NCBI RefSeq assembly: GCF_040438645.1
Contig: NZ_CP159253.1
Span: forward strand, 2,976,001 to 3,040,000
Source: Mesorhizobium sp. WSM2240
Lineage (GTDB): Bacteria > Pseudomonadota > Alphaproteobacteria > Rhizobiales > Rhizobiaceae
Direction of reading: 5' to 3'
DNA length: 64,000 bases
Shown here: positions 1 to 8,245 of the stretch, one piece after another
How positions within the stretch are numbered: position 1 is the first letter of the stretch
Layout of the letters: every line of letters begins with the position of its first letter
The notes under the pieces: generated by a model
The model's database searches: none
What the model was told of the DNA's origin: nothing
What the model saw: the letters and a program-made list of their open reading frames with translations, nothing else
Position numbers and translations under genes: made by a program

Positions 1-831
1 GGCTTCATGCAGCGCGCTCTCGCCGGTTCGCTGATGCTGGCGATAAGCGCCTGCCCGGTCGGCGTGTTCCTGATGCTGCGGCGCATGAGCCTGACCGGCG
101 ACGCCATGGCCCACGCCATCCTGCCGGGCGCCGCCGCCGGTTTCCTTCTCTACGGCCTGCAGATCGTGCCTATGACCATCGGCGGGCTGATCGCCGGCGC
201 GATCGTGGCGCTGGGAGCGGGCGCGGTGTCGCGTTTTACCGTGCAGAAGGAAGATGCCTCAATGGCCGCTTTCTATCTCATCTCGCTCGCGGCCGGCGTT
301 CTCATCGTGTCGCTGCGCGGCTCGAGCGTCGACCTGATGCATGTGCTGTTCGGCACCGTACTTGCCCTGAACGACGACGCGCTGACGCTGATCGCGATGA
401 TCACCGGCGTCACGCTCCTGACGCTCGCGATCTTCTGGCGGGCGCTAGTCGCCGAATGCCTCGACCCGCTTTTCCTGCGCTCCGTCAGCCGTCTCGGCAC
501 GCCCGTCCATTTCATCTTTCTCGGGCTGGTCGTTCTCAATCTCGTCGGCGGCTTCCAGGCGCTCGGCACGCTGCTCTCGGTCGGGCTGATGATGCTGCCC
601 GCCGCCGCCGCCCGCTTCTGGACGACCCGTGCCGGGCCGATGTGCGCTCTTGCGATCCTGATCGGCTTCGCATCCTCCGTCGCCGGCCTCCTCCTTTCCT
701 ATCACGCCGCGCTTCCGTCCGGACCGGCCATCATCCTGTCGTCCGGCGTCGTCTATCTCGGTTCCATCGTGTTCGGCACGCGCGGCGTCTTCAACACCCG
801 CATCCGCCATCATCGTCACCGCACCGCCTGA
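1..831 (+). CDS. aztB: Zinc ABC transporter permease AztB (5' end outside window)
   Basis: Inner-membrane permease of a zinc uptake ABC transporter of the ZnuB/AztB (ABC-3) family. The visible 276 codons are strongly hydrophobic with about eight membrane segments and carry the family stretch FLMLRRMSLTGDAMAHAILP close to the start. The reading frame is open to base 1 and related proteins have extra residues before the Met at base 7, so the true start lies upstream and the gene is cut by the window edge. The binding-protein gene follows after 10 bases, with its ribosome binding site in the gap, so the genes are almost certainly one operon. An ATPase gene (aztA) is expected upstream but is not visible. 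Confidence 0.9.
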   Translation, partial: GFMQRALAGSLMLAISACPVGVFLMLRRMSLTGDAMAHAILPGAAAGFLLYGLQIVPMTIGGLIAGAIVALGAGAVSRFTVQKEDASMAAFYLISLAAGVLIVSLRGSSVDLMHVLFGTVLALNDDALTLIAMITGVTLLTLAIFWRALVAECLDPLFLRSVSRLGTPVHFIFLGLVVLNLVGGFQALGTLLSVGLMMLPAAAARFWTTRAGPMCALAILIGFASSVAGLLLSYHAALPSGPAIILSSGVVYLGSIVFGTRGVFNTRIRHHRHRTA

Positions 832-841
832 AGGAGATCCT

Positions 842-1804
842 ATGTTCAGCAAATTTCGACTTGCCCTGATCGCGAGCGTTATAACATTCAGTCCCGCCGG
901 CCTCGCCTCGGCCTCCGCCGAACCGCTGAAAGTCATCGCTAGCTTCTCGATCATCGGCGACTTCGCCAAAAATGTCGGCGGCGACGGCGTCGAGGTCACG
1001 ACGCTGGTCGGCCCGGACGGCGACGCCCATGTCTACGAGCCCAAACCGGCTGACGCCGTCGCAATGGCCGGCGCGGATGTGGTGCTGGTCAACGGACTGC
1101 ATTTCGAAGGTTTTCTCGAACGCCTCGTCGAGACCAGCGGCGCAAAGGCGCAGATCGTCGAACTGACGAAAGGCATCGAGCCGCTCAAAATGCAGGAGGA
1201 AGAACATGGGCATGAGGCGGAAGGCGAAGCACATGACGCAGCCGCCGAAGCGGAAGAAGGCCATCACCACGGCGACACCGATCCGCACGCCTTCCAGTCG
1301 ATCGCCAATGCGAAGATCTATGTGAAGAACATCGCCGACGCGTTCTGCGCCGCCGATGCCGAACGCTGCGACGTCTACAAGGCCAATGCCGAAGCCTATA
1401 CGCAAAAGCTCGCCGCGACGGAGGACGAAGTGAAGGCGGCCGTCGCCGCCATTCCGGAAGACAAACGCGTCATCATCACTTCGCACGACGCATTCGGCTA
1501 TTTCGAGTACGAATACGGACTGACCTTCCTGGCTCCGGAAGGCGTCTCGACCGAAGCCGAGGCTTCGGCCGCCGATGTCGCAGCGCTCATCAGGCAGGTG
1601 CGCGAGGACAAGGCGTCGGCGATCTTCGTCGAAAGCATCACCAATGCGCGGCTAGCTGAACAGATTGCAACAGAAACCGGCCTGAAGGTCGGCGGCACGC
1701 TCTATTCCGACGCGCTCTCGGCCGCCGACGGCCCTGCTCCCACCTATATCGATCTGATGCGCCACAACATCGAAACGATCAAAGGCGCAGTCCTCGGCAG
1801 CTAA
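842..1804 (+). CDS. aztC: Zinc ABC transporter substrate-binding protein AztC
   Basis: Periplasmic zinc-binding protein (cluster A-I, ZnuA/AztC family), 320 residues, that delivers Zn(II) to the AztB permease. It starts with a signal peptide of about 27 residues ending in ASASA. The family pattern is clear: SFSIIGDFAKNVGG near the mature N terminus and, at about residues 120-150, an acidic and histidine-rich flexible loop (EEEHGHEAEG, EEGHHHGDTDPHA) typical of zinc-specific members. The start has a strong AAGGAG site 6 bases upstream. The gene is followed by a rho-independent terminator, and aztD comes next. Confidence 0.93.
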   Translation: MFSKFRLALIASVITFSPAGLASASAEPLKVIASFSIIGDFAKNVGGDGVEVTTLVGPDGDAHVYEPKPADAVAMAGADVVLVNGLHFEGFLERLVETSGAKAQIVELTKGIEPLKMQEEEHGHEAEGEAHDAAAEAEEGHHHGDTDPHAFQSIANAKIYVKNIADAFCAADAERCDVYKANAEAYTQKLAATEDEVKAAVAAIPEDKRVIITSHDAFGYFEYEYGLTFLAPEGVSTEAEASAADVAALIRQVREDKASAIFVESITNARLAEQIATETGLKVGGTLYSDALSAADGPAPTYIDLMRHNIETIKGAVLGS

Positions 1805-1822
1805 AGCATTATCGATCCGATC

Positions 1823-1850
1823 AAGGCGGGGGAACTCCCCGCCTTTTTTC
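1823..1850 (+). terminator. Rho-independent terminator after aztC
   Basis: A 9-bp perfect stem (AAGGCGGGG paired with CCCCGCCTT, bases 1823-1831 and 1837-1845) with a 5-base loop is followed by a T run. It lies 18 bases after the aztC stop and before aztD, so at least part of the aztBC message should stop here. Confidence 0.85.
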
Positions 1851-1861
1851 AGCCCTCCACT

Positions 1862-1876
1862 TGTTATGTTATTACC
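1862..1876. promoter_or_regulatory. Zur-box-like site upstream of aztD
   Basis: TGTTATGTTATTACC matches 12 of the 14 specified positions of the alphaproteobacterial Zur consensus TGTTATANTATAACA (consensus from memory). It sits between the aztC terminator and the aztD ribosome binding site, 11 bases before the ATG. If real, aztD has its own zinc-responsive control. No clear -35/-10 pair was identified, so the promoter remains an inference. Confidence 0.5.
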
Positions 1877-1887
1877 AAAGGAAGATC

Positions 1888-3087
1888 ATGACACGTCATC
1901 TGAAAGCACTCTCCTGCGCCGCCCTTGCGCTGGGTTTCATCATTCCGCCCGCGCTTGCAGAAGAAAAATCCACCTGGCGGCTGTTCGTGTCCGATCATGC
2001 CGAGCCCGTCGTCCGCGCCATAGACGCCGAAACCGGCAAGGTGCTGGCAAACTTCGCGACCAAGGGGCCGGCCACACTGCATCGCAGCGAAAGCGGCAGG
2101 ACGGTGTTTGCGGTCCAGGGTAAGGCGGACATGATCTCGGTGATCTCCAGCGGTGTCTCCATGGGCGACCATGGCGATCACGGCGACCTGAAGATCGAAG
2201 CGCCGAGCCTGCTGGAGGCAGCGTTTCCCGGCGCAAAACCATCGCATTTCGTCGATCACCATGGCGACATCGCGCTGTTCTTCGATGGCGAAGGCGTCGC
2301 CCGGACTATATCGGAGAAGGACGTGCTGGCCGGTTCGAAAGCCGCGCGCGAGATCAAGACCACCGCGCCGCACCACGGCGTCGCCGTCGCATTCGGCGAC
2401 CATGTCCTGATGAGCGAGCCGAACCGCGAGAAGCCCGACGAACTGCCGGTCGGCATCAGGGTGATCGACAGCGCCGGCGCGCCGGTCGGAGACGTGCATT
2501 CGTGCCCGGATCTGCATGGTGAGGCTTCGTCCGGCAACATTCTGGCCATTGCCTGCGCCGAAGGGCTGCTGCTCGTCAAAGGCGGCGACGGGGCGCCCTC
2601 GATCGAGCTGCTGCCTTATGGCGAAGGCCTGCCCGAGAGCAAGTCGACCACGCTGGTCGGCGGCAGGGGACTGCAGTACTTTCTCGGCAATTACGGGCCG
2701 AGCGCCGTAGTACTCATCGACCCGACCGCGCAGGACGCCTTCCGCCTGATCGAGTTGCCGGCCCGCCGCGTTCATTTCGCGGTCGATCCGGTGCGGCCGA
2801 AATTCGCCTATGTCTTCACCGAAGACGGCAGGCTGCACCGCATCGATGTTCTGGCCGGCCAAGTCGTCGGCACGCTGGCGCTGACGGAGCCTTACAGCAT
2901 GGACGGCCACTGGAGTGACCCGCGCCCACGCATAGCCGTCGCGGGCGACTCGATCATCGTCAGCGATCCGCTGAAAGGCGTACTGCATGTGGTCGATGCC
3001 GGGAGTTTTGCCGAAACCGGCAGTATCCCGGTTGAAGGCAAGCCCTTCAACATTGTGGCGATCGGAGGCTCCGGCGAAACGCATTGA
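1888..3087 (+). CDS. aztD: Periplasmic zinc metallochaperone AztD
   Basis: AztD-type zinc chaperone (399 residues) that holds zinc in the periplasm and hands it to AztC. Signal peptide is about residues 1-24 (FIIPPALAEE). The flexible zinc loop MGDHGDHGD is at about residues 92-100, followed by DHHGD, HHGVAVAFGDH and further histidines expected of the eight-bladed beta-propeller family. The ATG at 1888 is chosen because AAAGGAAG lies just before it; the frame extends to a TTG at 1861, but that would put codons across the Zur-like site. The function agrees with its place directly after aztB and aztC. Confidence 0.9.
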   Translation: MTRHLKALSCAALALGFIIPPALAEEKSTWRLFVSDHAEPVVRAIDAETGKVLANFATKGPATLHRSESGRTVFAVQGKADMISVISSGVSMGDHGDHGDLKIEAPSLLEAAFPGAKPSHFVDHHGDIALFFDGEGVARTISEKDVLAGSKAAREIKTTAPHHGVAVAFGDHVLMSEPNREKPDELPVGIRVIDSAGAPVGDVHSCPDLHGEASSGNILAIACAEGLLLVKGGDGAPSIELLPYGEGLPESKSTTLVGGRGLQYFLGNYGPSAVVLIDPTAQDAFRLIELPARRVHFAVDPVRPKFAYVFTEDGRLHRIDVLAGQVVGTLALTEPYSMDGHWSDPRPRIAVAGDSIIVSDPLKGVLHVVDAGSFAETGSIPVEGKPFNIVAIGGSGETH

Positions 3088-3232
3088 TCGACACTGCCGG
3101 ACACTCGGCGGAAGCCGGGCCGGTTGACCCGGCTCGGCTTCTTACACATACACCCTGTGCGGACGCCTTGACCGGGTCGCCCCCTGCCCGGCTCCGCGTG
3201 ACGACGCCAGCGCCAGTAACAGGAGCATGTTG

Positions 3233-5317
3233 ATGACCGAGACCGTGACCATCACCCGCGATGGTGAAATCGCCATCGTGATCATCGACAACCCGCCGGT
3301 AAATGCGCTGGGCTTCCGCGTCCGCGAGCCGCTCCAGAAAGCGTTGGAAACGCTTGCCGGCGACGCTTCCGTCGCGGCTGTCGTGCTGGCCTGCGCAGGC
3401 CGCACCTTCGTCGCCGGGGCGGACATCACTGAATTCGGCAAGCCGATGCAGCGGCCGGAACTGCGCGACATCATCGCGACGCTGGAGGCAATCCAGAAAC
3501 CCACGGTCGCGGCCATCCACGGCACCGCGCTCGGCGGCGGTCTCGAACTGGCGCTCGGCTGCCATTTCCGCATTGCCGACAAAAGCGCGAAGCTCGGCCT
3601 GCCGGAAGTGAAGCTCGGCCTGCTGCCGGGCGCCGGCGGCACCATACGCCTGCCGCGCGTGGTAGGACCGGCGAAGGCGCTGAAGATGATCGTCTCCGGC
3701 GCGCCGGTTTCGGCCGATGAGGCGCTGGCGAGCGGACTGGTCGACGCGATCTCTGAAACCAACCTCGTCGCCAATGCGGTCGCCTTCGCCCGCGACAAGG
3801 CGGCGGGCGGCGTCGCTTCCGTGCCGGTGCGCGATCGCGCGGGGCAGATCATGGGCGCCGACCTCGCGGCATTCGACGCCGAGGCGGCCGAACTCGCCAA
3901 AAAGGCGCGAGGACTCGAAGCGCCGCTTGCCTGCGCGCAATCGGTGCGCAACGCGATCACCCTTCCCTTCGACGAGGCGCTGGCCGCCGAGCGCGAGCTG
4001 TTCACCAAGCTGGTTTCCGGCGACCAGTCGCGCGCCCAGCGCCACCTGTTCTTCGCAGAACGCGAGGCCGCCAAGGCGCCCGGCGTTGGCAAGGAGATCG
4101 CGCCGCGCGAAATCCGCCGAGCAGGCATCATCGGCGCCGGAACGATGGGCGGCGGCATCGCCATGGCTTTCGTTAATGGCGGCATCCCGGTGACCCTGCT
4201 CGAAATGAACAGCGAGGCGCTCGGTCGTGGGCTAGCGATGATCGAGAAGAACTACGCGATCTCGGTGTCGCGCGGTTCGCTTACCGAAGAGGCCAAGGCC
4301 AAGCGAATGGCGTTGTTTTCGCCAAGCACCGACTATGCCGACCTCGCCGAGTGCGATCTCGTCGTCGAAGCCGTGTTCGAGGACATGGCGGTAAAGAACG
4401 AGGTGTTCAGCAAGCTCGACGTTATCGCCAAGCCGACCGCCGTCCTCGCCACCAACACATCCTATCTCGATGTCAACGAGATCGCGGCCTCGGTCAGCCG
4501 CCCGCAGGATGTGCTCGGGCTGCATTTCTTCTCACCGGCCAACGTCATGAAGCTGCTCGAAATCGTTCGCGGCGGCCAGACCGCGCCGGATGTGCTGGCG
4601 ACCGCGCTTGCCGTTGCGAAACGGATCGGCAAGGTTCCGGTCGTCGTCGGCGTCTGCCATGGCTTCGTCGGCAACCGCATGCTCTCCGCCCGCTCAGCCG
4701 ACGCCGAAGACCTTCTGCTCGAAGGCGCGTCGCCAAGCGAGGTCGACAAGGTGTTCACCGATTTCGGCTGGCCGATGGGCCCATTCCAGATGTACGACCT
4801 TGCCGGTCTCGACATCGGCTGGCGCAACCGCAAGGCCCGTGGCCAGACCGCGGTGATCGCAGACCAGCTCTGCGAACACGGCCGTTTCGGCCAGAAGACC
4901 GGCAAGGGTTTTTACCTCTACGAGAACGGCTCGCGAATGCCGGTTCCCGATCCGGAGGTGGCGCAACTGATCGAGGACAGCGCGCGCGAAAGAGGCATCC
5001 TGCGGCGCGCGGTTCCGGCCGATGAGATCATCGAGCGCACGCTCTATCCCATGGTCAATGAGGGCACGAAGATCCTCGAGGAAGGCATTGCCGCGCGCGC
5101 ATCCGACATCGATATCGTCTGGACCAATGGCTACGGGTTTCCGGTAGGCAAAGGCGGGCCGATGTTCTGGGCCGATCTGGAAGGGCTGCAAAGGATCGTC
5201 GAGCGGCTGCAATGCTGGCACGGCCGCAGCGGCAAGGACGTGTTCAAACCGTCGGAACTGCTGAAGCGGCTAGCGGCCGAGGGGCGGCCTCTCAGCGGCC
5301 ATGCCGGCACAGGTTGA
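3233..5317 (+). CDS. Bifunctional enoyl-CoA hydratase / 3-hydroxyacyl-CoA dehydrogenase
   Basis: Fatty-acid beta-oxidation multifunctional enzyme (694 residues) of the FadJ/peroxisomal type. Residues about 5-190 are a crotonase domain with the oxyanion and catalytic stretches AGRTFVAGADI and GLPEVKLGLLPGAGG. From about residue 300 there is a Rossmann NAD domain (GAGTMGGGIA), the catalytic His in LHFFSPANVMKLLE at about 430, and the C-terminal dehydrogenase domain to the end. It would hydrate enoyl-CoA and oxidise the 3-hydroxyacyl-CoA. Two ATGs occur at 3227 and 3233; AGGAG at 3221-3225 is properly spaced only for 3233. No thiolase gene is adjacent. Length is normal for the family; the symbol is left open because fadJ and fadB homologues are hard to separate by eye. 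Confidence 0.9.
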   Translation: MTETVTITRDGEIAIVIIDNPPVNALGFRVREPLQKALETLAGDASVAAVVLACAGRTFVAGADITEFGKPMQRPELRDIIATLEAIQKPTVAAIHGTALGGGLELALGCHFRIADKSAKLGLPEVKLGLLPGAGGTIRLPRVVGPAKALKMIVSGAPVSADEALASGLVDAISETNLVANAVAFARDKAAGGVASVPVRDRAGQIMGADLAAFDAEAAELAKKARGLEAPLACAQSVRNAITLPFDEALAAERELFTKLVSGDQSRAQRHLFFAEREAAKAPGVGKEIAPREIRRAGIIGAGTMGGGIAMAFVNGGIPVTLLEMNSEALGRGLAMIEKNYAISVSRGSLTEEAKAKRMALFSPSTDYADLAECDLVVEAVFEDMAVKNEVFSKLDVIAKPTAVLATNTSYLDVNEIAASVSRPQDVLGLHFFSPANVMKLLEIVRGGQTAPDVLATALAVAKRIGKVPVVVGVCHGFVGNRMLSARSADAEDLLLEGASPSEVDKVFTDFGWPMGPFQMYDLAGLDIGWRNRKARGQTAVIADQLCEHGRFGQKTGKGFYLYENGSRMPVPDPEVAQLIEDSARERGILRRAVPADEIIERTLYPMVNEGTKILEEGIAARASDIDIVWTNGYGFPVGKGGPMFWADLEGLQRIVERLQCWHGRSGKDVFKPSELLKRLAAEGRPLSGHAGTG

Positions 5318-5419
5318 GACAGCGCAGTTGCGGCTGGCGGCCTGAGGTGGCATGACGGTCGCGAAACTGCGGCGCAGCCGCTATGATTGCCGCAACCATT
5401 CGGACCACGAGGCATCACT

Positions 5420-5761
5420 ATGGAATACAGACAGATTTCCGACGGCTACGCCGTGTCCGGGCAGATCGCGGCCGAAGACATCGCCGCGATAAAGGCGGCC
5501 GGCTTCAAGAGCGTCATCAGCAACCGTCCCGACAATGAACAGCCGGGCCAACCCTCGACGGCTGAGATCAGGCAGGCGGCGGAAGCGGCCGGCCTGTCTT
5601 TCCGCCATGTTCCCATCGTCAGCGGCATGCCGATGACCGGCGACGATGTCGCCGCGATGGCGAATGCGCTGGACGAACTCGAAGGCCCGGTCTTCGCCTA
5701 TTGCCGCTCGGGTGCGCGCTCGACCAATCTGTTCATGGCTGTGCAGCAAACTAAAGGCTGA
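5420..5761 (+). CDS. DUF442 (TIGR01244-type) phosphatase-like protein
   Basis: Small cytosolic protein (113 residues) of the DUF442 family, related to dual-specificity phosphatases and found fused to Blh-type hydrolases in other bacteria. The family core is present: GFKSVISNRPDNE in the first half and the cysteine loop YCRSGARS near the C terminus, where the Cys is the presumed nucleophile. The ATG at 5420 has an ACGAGG site upstream; an earlier ATG at 5387 lacks one. Substrate is unknown; roles in sulfide handling have been suggested for relatives. It ends 5 bases before the convergent Lrp gene. Confidence 0.8.
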   Translation: MEYRQISDGYAVSGQIAAEDIAAIKAAGFKSVISNRPDNEQPGQPSTAEIRQAAEAAGLSFRHVPIVSGMPMTGDDVAAMANALDELEGPVFAYCRSGARSTNLFMAVQQTKG

Positions 5762-5766
5762 GACCG

Positions 5767-6234
5767 TCATAAAGGCAGCGCGGAAGTCTCCTTCAGCGTC
5801 TCCAGCACGATCGCGGTCTTCACATGCTGCACGGATTCGTGCGGCAGGAGCACGCCATTGACGAAATCCGACAGCGATTTCAGGTCGGGCGTTACGACCT
5901 TGAGGATGTAGTCCATCTCGCCAGTCAAAGCGTGCGCCTCCTGGACTTCGGGAAGGCGCGACAGAAGCTCGGCGAAGTTGCGTGCATTGTCGCGATTGTG
6001 GGTCGCCAGCGTCACCGAGATCACATTGACCAGCGAAAATCCCAGCCGGTCGCGGTCGAGCACCGCCCGGTATCCGCGGATAAAGCCCTCCTCTTCCAGC
6101 CGCTGCCTTCGCCTTGAGCATTGCGATGGCGACAGGTTCACACGCTCGGAAAGATCGTTGTTGGTCAGCCTTCCATCCGCTTGCAGCAGAGACAGTATCT
6201 TGCGGTCAAATTGATCTACCCGCTGATCGTCCAC
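5767..6234 (-). CDS. Lrp/AsnC family transcriptional regulator (likely controls hpd)
   Basis: Leucine-responsive-protein family regulator, 155 residues. An N-terminal winged HTH (LSERVNLSPSQCSRRRQRLE) is followed by the RAM effector domain with HALTGEMDYILKV. GTG at 6234 is chosen since GGAGGAAAG lies immediately upstream; the upstream extension in frame is unlike the family. The gene is divergent from hpd with a short shared region containing repeated ATGCA words, the usual layout for an Lrp-type activator of aromatic amino acid catabolism. The effector (tyrosine, phenylalanine or a keto acid) is an inference. Confidence 0.88.
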   Translation of the reverse strand: MDDQRVDQFDRKILSLLQADGRLTNNDLSERVNLSPSQCSRRRQRLEEEGFIRGYRAVLDRDRLGFSLVNVISVTLATHNRDNARNFAELLSRLPEVQEAHALTGEMDYILKVVTPDLKSLSDFVNGVLLPHESVQHVKTAIVLETLKETSALPL

Positions 6235-6248
6235 GTCTTTCCTCCAAT

Positions 6249-6297
6249 ATATGCACGAAGCATGCATGAATGCAGCATTTCGGCAGTCGGTATGCAA
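6249..6297. promoter_or_regulatory. ATGCA-rich operator-like region between lrp and hpd
   Basis: The divergent intergenic region has four ATGCA words within 49 bases and a 12-bp dyad TGCATGAATGCA at 6263-6274. This clustered, imperfectly palindromic layout suits a multimeric Lrp-type regulator. It is only suggestive; no -35/-10 pair was fixed. Confidence 0.4.
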
Positions 6298-6370
6298 GCA
6301 CAATGCGCTGGGTTTGGACTATTATCGGCATAGCTTGAATTGCCGCCGAACGGCCGCAAAGGAGGAAGCC

Positions 6371-7483
6371 ATGGGTCCCTTTCCGCACGATGCCCCGCCC
6401 GCCAAGATCAGCAAGGCCAATCCCGCCGGCACCGACGGGTTCGAATTCGTCGAATTCGCTCACCCCGAGCCGGAAAAGCTCTCGGAACTCTTTACCCGCA
6501 TGGGCTACACGCCCGTCGCCAGGCACCGGACTAAGAACATCACCATCTGGCGCCAGGGCGACATCAATTACGTGCTGAACGCCGAGCCCGGCTCCTACGG
6601 CATGAAGTTCGTGGAAAAGCACGGACCTTGCGCGCCGGCTATGGCCTGGCGCGTCGTCGACGCGAAGCATGCCTTCGAACACGCGGTTTCGAAGGGCGCA
6701 GAGCCCTATAGGGGCGGCGACAAGACGCTCGACGTTCCGGCGATCGTCGGCATTGGCGGATCGCTGCTCTATTTCGTCGACAAATACCGCGACAAGGGCT
6801 CGGCCTATGACGACGAGTTCGAATGGCTCGGCGAGCGCGACCCGAAGCCGGAAGGCGTCGGCTTCTATTACCTCGACCACCTGACCCACAACGTCTACCG
6901 CGGTCAGATGGACAAATGGTGGGCATTCTATCGCGAGCTTTTCGGCTTCAAGCAGATCCATTTCTTCGACATCGCGGGAAAGCTCACCGGCCTGGTCAGC
7001 CGCGCTATCACCTCGCCCTGCGGCAAGATCCGGATCCCGCTCAATGAATCGACCGACGACAAGAGCCAGATCGAGGAATACCTGCGCAAGTACAGAGGCG
7101 AAGGCATCCAGCACATCGCGGTCGGCACCGACAGCATCTACGACGCCACCGACAAGCTCGCCGCCAATGGGCTGAAGTTCATGCCCGGTCCGCCCGACAC
7201 CTATTACGAGATGTCGCACGAGCGCGTGCAGGGCCATGAGGAGCCGATCGAGCGGATGAAGAAGCACGGCATACTGATCGACGGCGAAGGCGTGGTCGAC
7301 GGCGGCACGACCAAGATCCTGCTGCAGATCTTCTCGAAAACCGTGATCGGGCCGATTTTCTTCGAGTTCATCCAGAGAAAAGGCGACGAAGGTTTCGGCG
7401 AAGGCAATTTCCGAGCGCTGTTCGAGTCGATCGAGGAAGACCAGATCCGCCGCGGAGTGCTGAAACCGGACGCTGCCGCTTAA
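6371..7483 (+). CDS. hpd: 4-hydroxyphenylpyruvate dioxygenase
   Basis: Fe(II) dioxygenase of tyrosine breakdown that converts 4-hydroxyphenylpyruvate to homogentisate; 370 residues, normal family length. Two vicinal-oxygen-chelate halves are visible. The iron ligands are the His in YYLDHLTHNV, the His in GIQHIAVGTDSI and the Glu in IFFEFIQRKGDEGFGEGNF, which also forms the conserved C-terminal lid. ATG at 6371 is preceded by GGAGGA; an earlier start at 6251 would run through the regulatory region. The neighbouring Lrp gene probably regulates it. Homogentisate dioxygenase genes are not in the window. Confidence 0.95.
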   Translation: MGPFPHDAPPAKISKANPAGTDGFEFVEFAHPEPEKLSELFTRMGYTPVARHRTKNITIWRQGDINYVLNAEPGSYGMKFVEKHGPCAPAMAWRVVDAKHAFEHAVSKGAEPYRGGDKTLDVPAIVGIGGSLLYFVDKYRDKGSAYDDEFEWLGERDPKPEGVGFYYLDHLTHNVYRGQMDKWWAFYRELFGFKQIHFFDIAGKLTGLVSRAITSPCGKIRIPLNESTDDKSQIEEYLRKYRGEGIQHIAVGTDSIYDATDKLAANGLKFMPGPPDTYYEMSHERVQGHEEPIERMKKHGILIDGEGVVDGGTTKILLQIFSKTVIGPIFFEFIQRKGDEGFGEGNFRALFESIEEDQIRRGVLKPDAAA

Positions 7484-7598
7484 GCGGCAGGTTCGATGAG
7501 GGACTTGTAAAGATTAAGCTAGGCACATCGGCGCTCTTGGGAGGGTACCGATGAGCCCGCCGGCTCCTGTAACGGGACGTTCCCGGCGACCGATCGTG

Positions 7599-7691
7599 TC
7601 AGCTCGCGATAAAGCCGACAACCGCAACGAGCCCGCATAGGCCGAACAGCGGGCCGAGTATCCAGCGCGCTTCGCGAACGCTCTTGTCCAT
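7599..7691 (-). CDS. 30-residue membrane micro-protein
   Basis: A very short gene: charged start MDKSVREARW, then a hydrophobic stretch ILGPLFGLCGLVAVVGFIAS that can span the membrane once. The ATG has an excellent ribosome binding site (TAGGAGG, 6-base spacer). A perfect EcfG-type promoter (GGAAC-N16-CGTT) ends 28 bases upstream of the ATG. I do not recognise a family. Promoter, ribosome binding site and hydrophobic coding content together make it a credible stress-induced small membrane protein. Confidence 0.65.
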   Translation of the reverse strand: MDKSVREARWILGPLFGLCGLVAVVGFIAS

Positions 7692-7719
7692 GACAACCTC
7701 CTAATATAACTCGCCTAGC

Positions 7720-7744
7720 AACGCGGGTTACGCAGGCTGGTTCC
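7720..7744 (-). promoter_or_regulatory. EcfG-type general stress promoter for the 30-aa protein
   Basis: Reading on the minus strand, GGAAC (7744-7740), a 16-base spacer and CGTT (7723-7720) match the published alphaproteobacterial sigma-EcfG consensus GGAAC-N16-17-CGTT exactly. The start codon at 7691 follows after 28 bases. Confidence 0.7.
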
Positions 7745-7949
7745 ACTGCTTACGAAACTGTGGATTGGGTTGTTGCAGACTGGCTTCGGTCTGGGCTGGC
7801 GGCAAATCCGATGCATCGGCTGTGTGCTTACGCCTTCTTCGGGAATTCGGTGCGGGGCACCAATCCTTTGGGCGTGTCGCGGCAAACTCGGCGCTCACCG
7901 CAAAGAAGCGCTGCAGGATGCGGATTCGTTCTCGGTTGGCAGGCCGCTA

Positions 7950-7974
7950 GGAACAACTTCACCGTTGCTCCGTT
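7950..7974 (+). promoter_or_regulatory. EcfG-type general stress promoter for the DUF2188/DUF982 pair
   Basis: GGAAC (7950-7954), a 16-base spacer and CGTT (7971-7974) exactly match the sigma-EcfG consensus. The first start codon is at 7999, 24 bases further on. The region 7692-7998 is otherwise without a credible gene and holds the two divergent stress promoters. Confidence 0.7.
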
Positions 7975-7998
7975 GAGCCGCAAAAGGAGGGTGAGCGC

Positions 7999-8244
7999 AT
8001 GACCCGGATTACCTATGAGATCGTGGAACATGACGGCGGCTGGGCCTACAAGCTCGGCGATGTGTATTCGGAAACCTTCGCCAGCCGATCGCAAGCTTAC
8101 GAGGCGGCCAAGGCTGCCGCCGCCGAACAGCAGCTCGCCGGCAAGACTGAGGGTATTTCCTATCAGGACGAGAAGGGCGAATGGCACGAGGAAGTCGTCG
8201 ATGGCCGGGACCGGCCCGAGACCGACGTTTCCGCCGGAGGCTGA
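7999..8244 (+). CDS. Small DUF2188-like protein
   Basis: Protein of 81 residues. The fold pattern resembles DUF2188 (YEIVEHDGGWAYKLGDVYSETFASRSQA followed by an alanine-rich helix and GEWHEEVVDG), a short beta-strand family common in rhizobia and of unknown role. Start is supported by AAAGGAGGG 10 bases upstream. It lies behind an EcfG-type promoter and one base before the next gene, so both are probably made together under stress. Confidence 0.75.
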   Translation: MTRITYEIVEHDGGWAYKLGDVYSETFASRSQAYEAAKAAAAEQQLAGKTEGISYQDEKGEWHEEVVDGRDRPETDVSAGG

Positions 8245-8245
8245 C

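Noticed and set aside
7471..7490. Palindrome CTGCCGCTTAAGCGGCAG at the end of hpd
   Set aside because: It can form a hairpin but lacks a T-run, so I do not call it a terminator; it may still be a weak one.
7551..7640. A 29-codon plus-strand frame (MSPPAPVTGRSRRP...) with GGGAGGG upstream
   Set aside because: It lies antisense over the 30-aa membrane protein gene, has low-complexity Pro/Arg content and no promoter; the minus-strand gene has much better support.
7760..8002. Three overlapping plus-strand frames before the DUF2188-like gene
   Set aside because: All overlap each other and the EcfG promoter, have no ribosome site and no family-like sequence.
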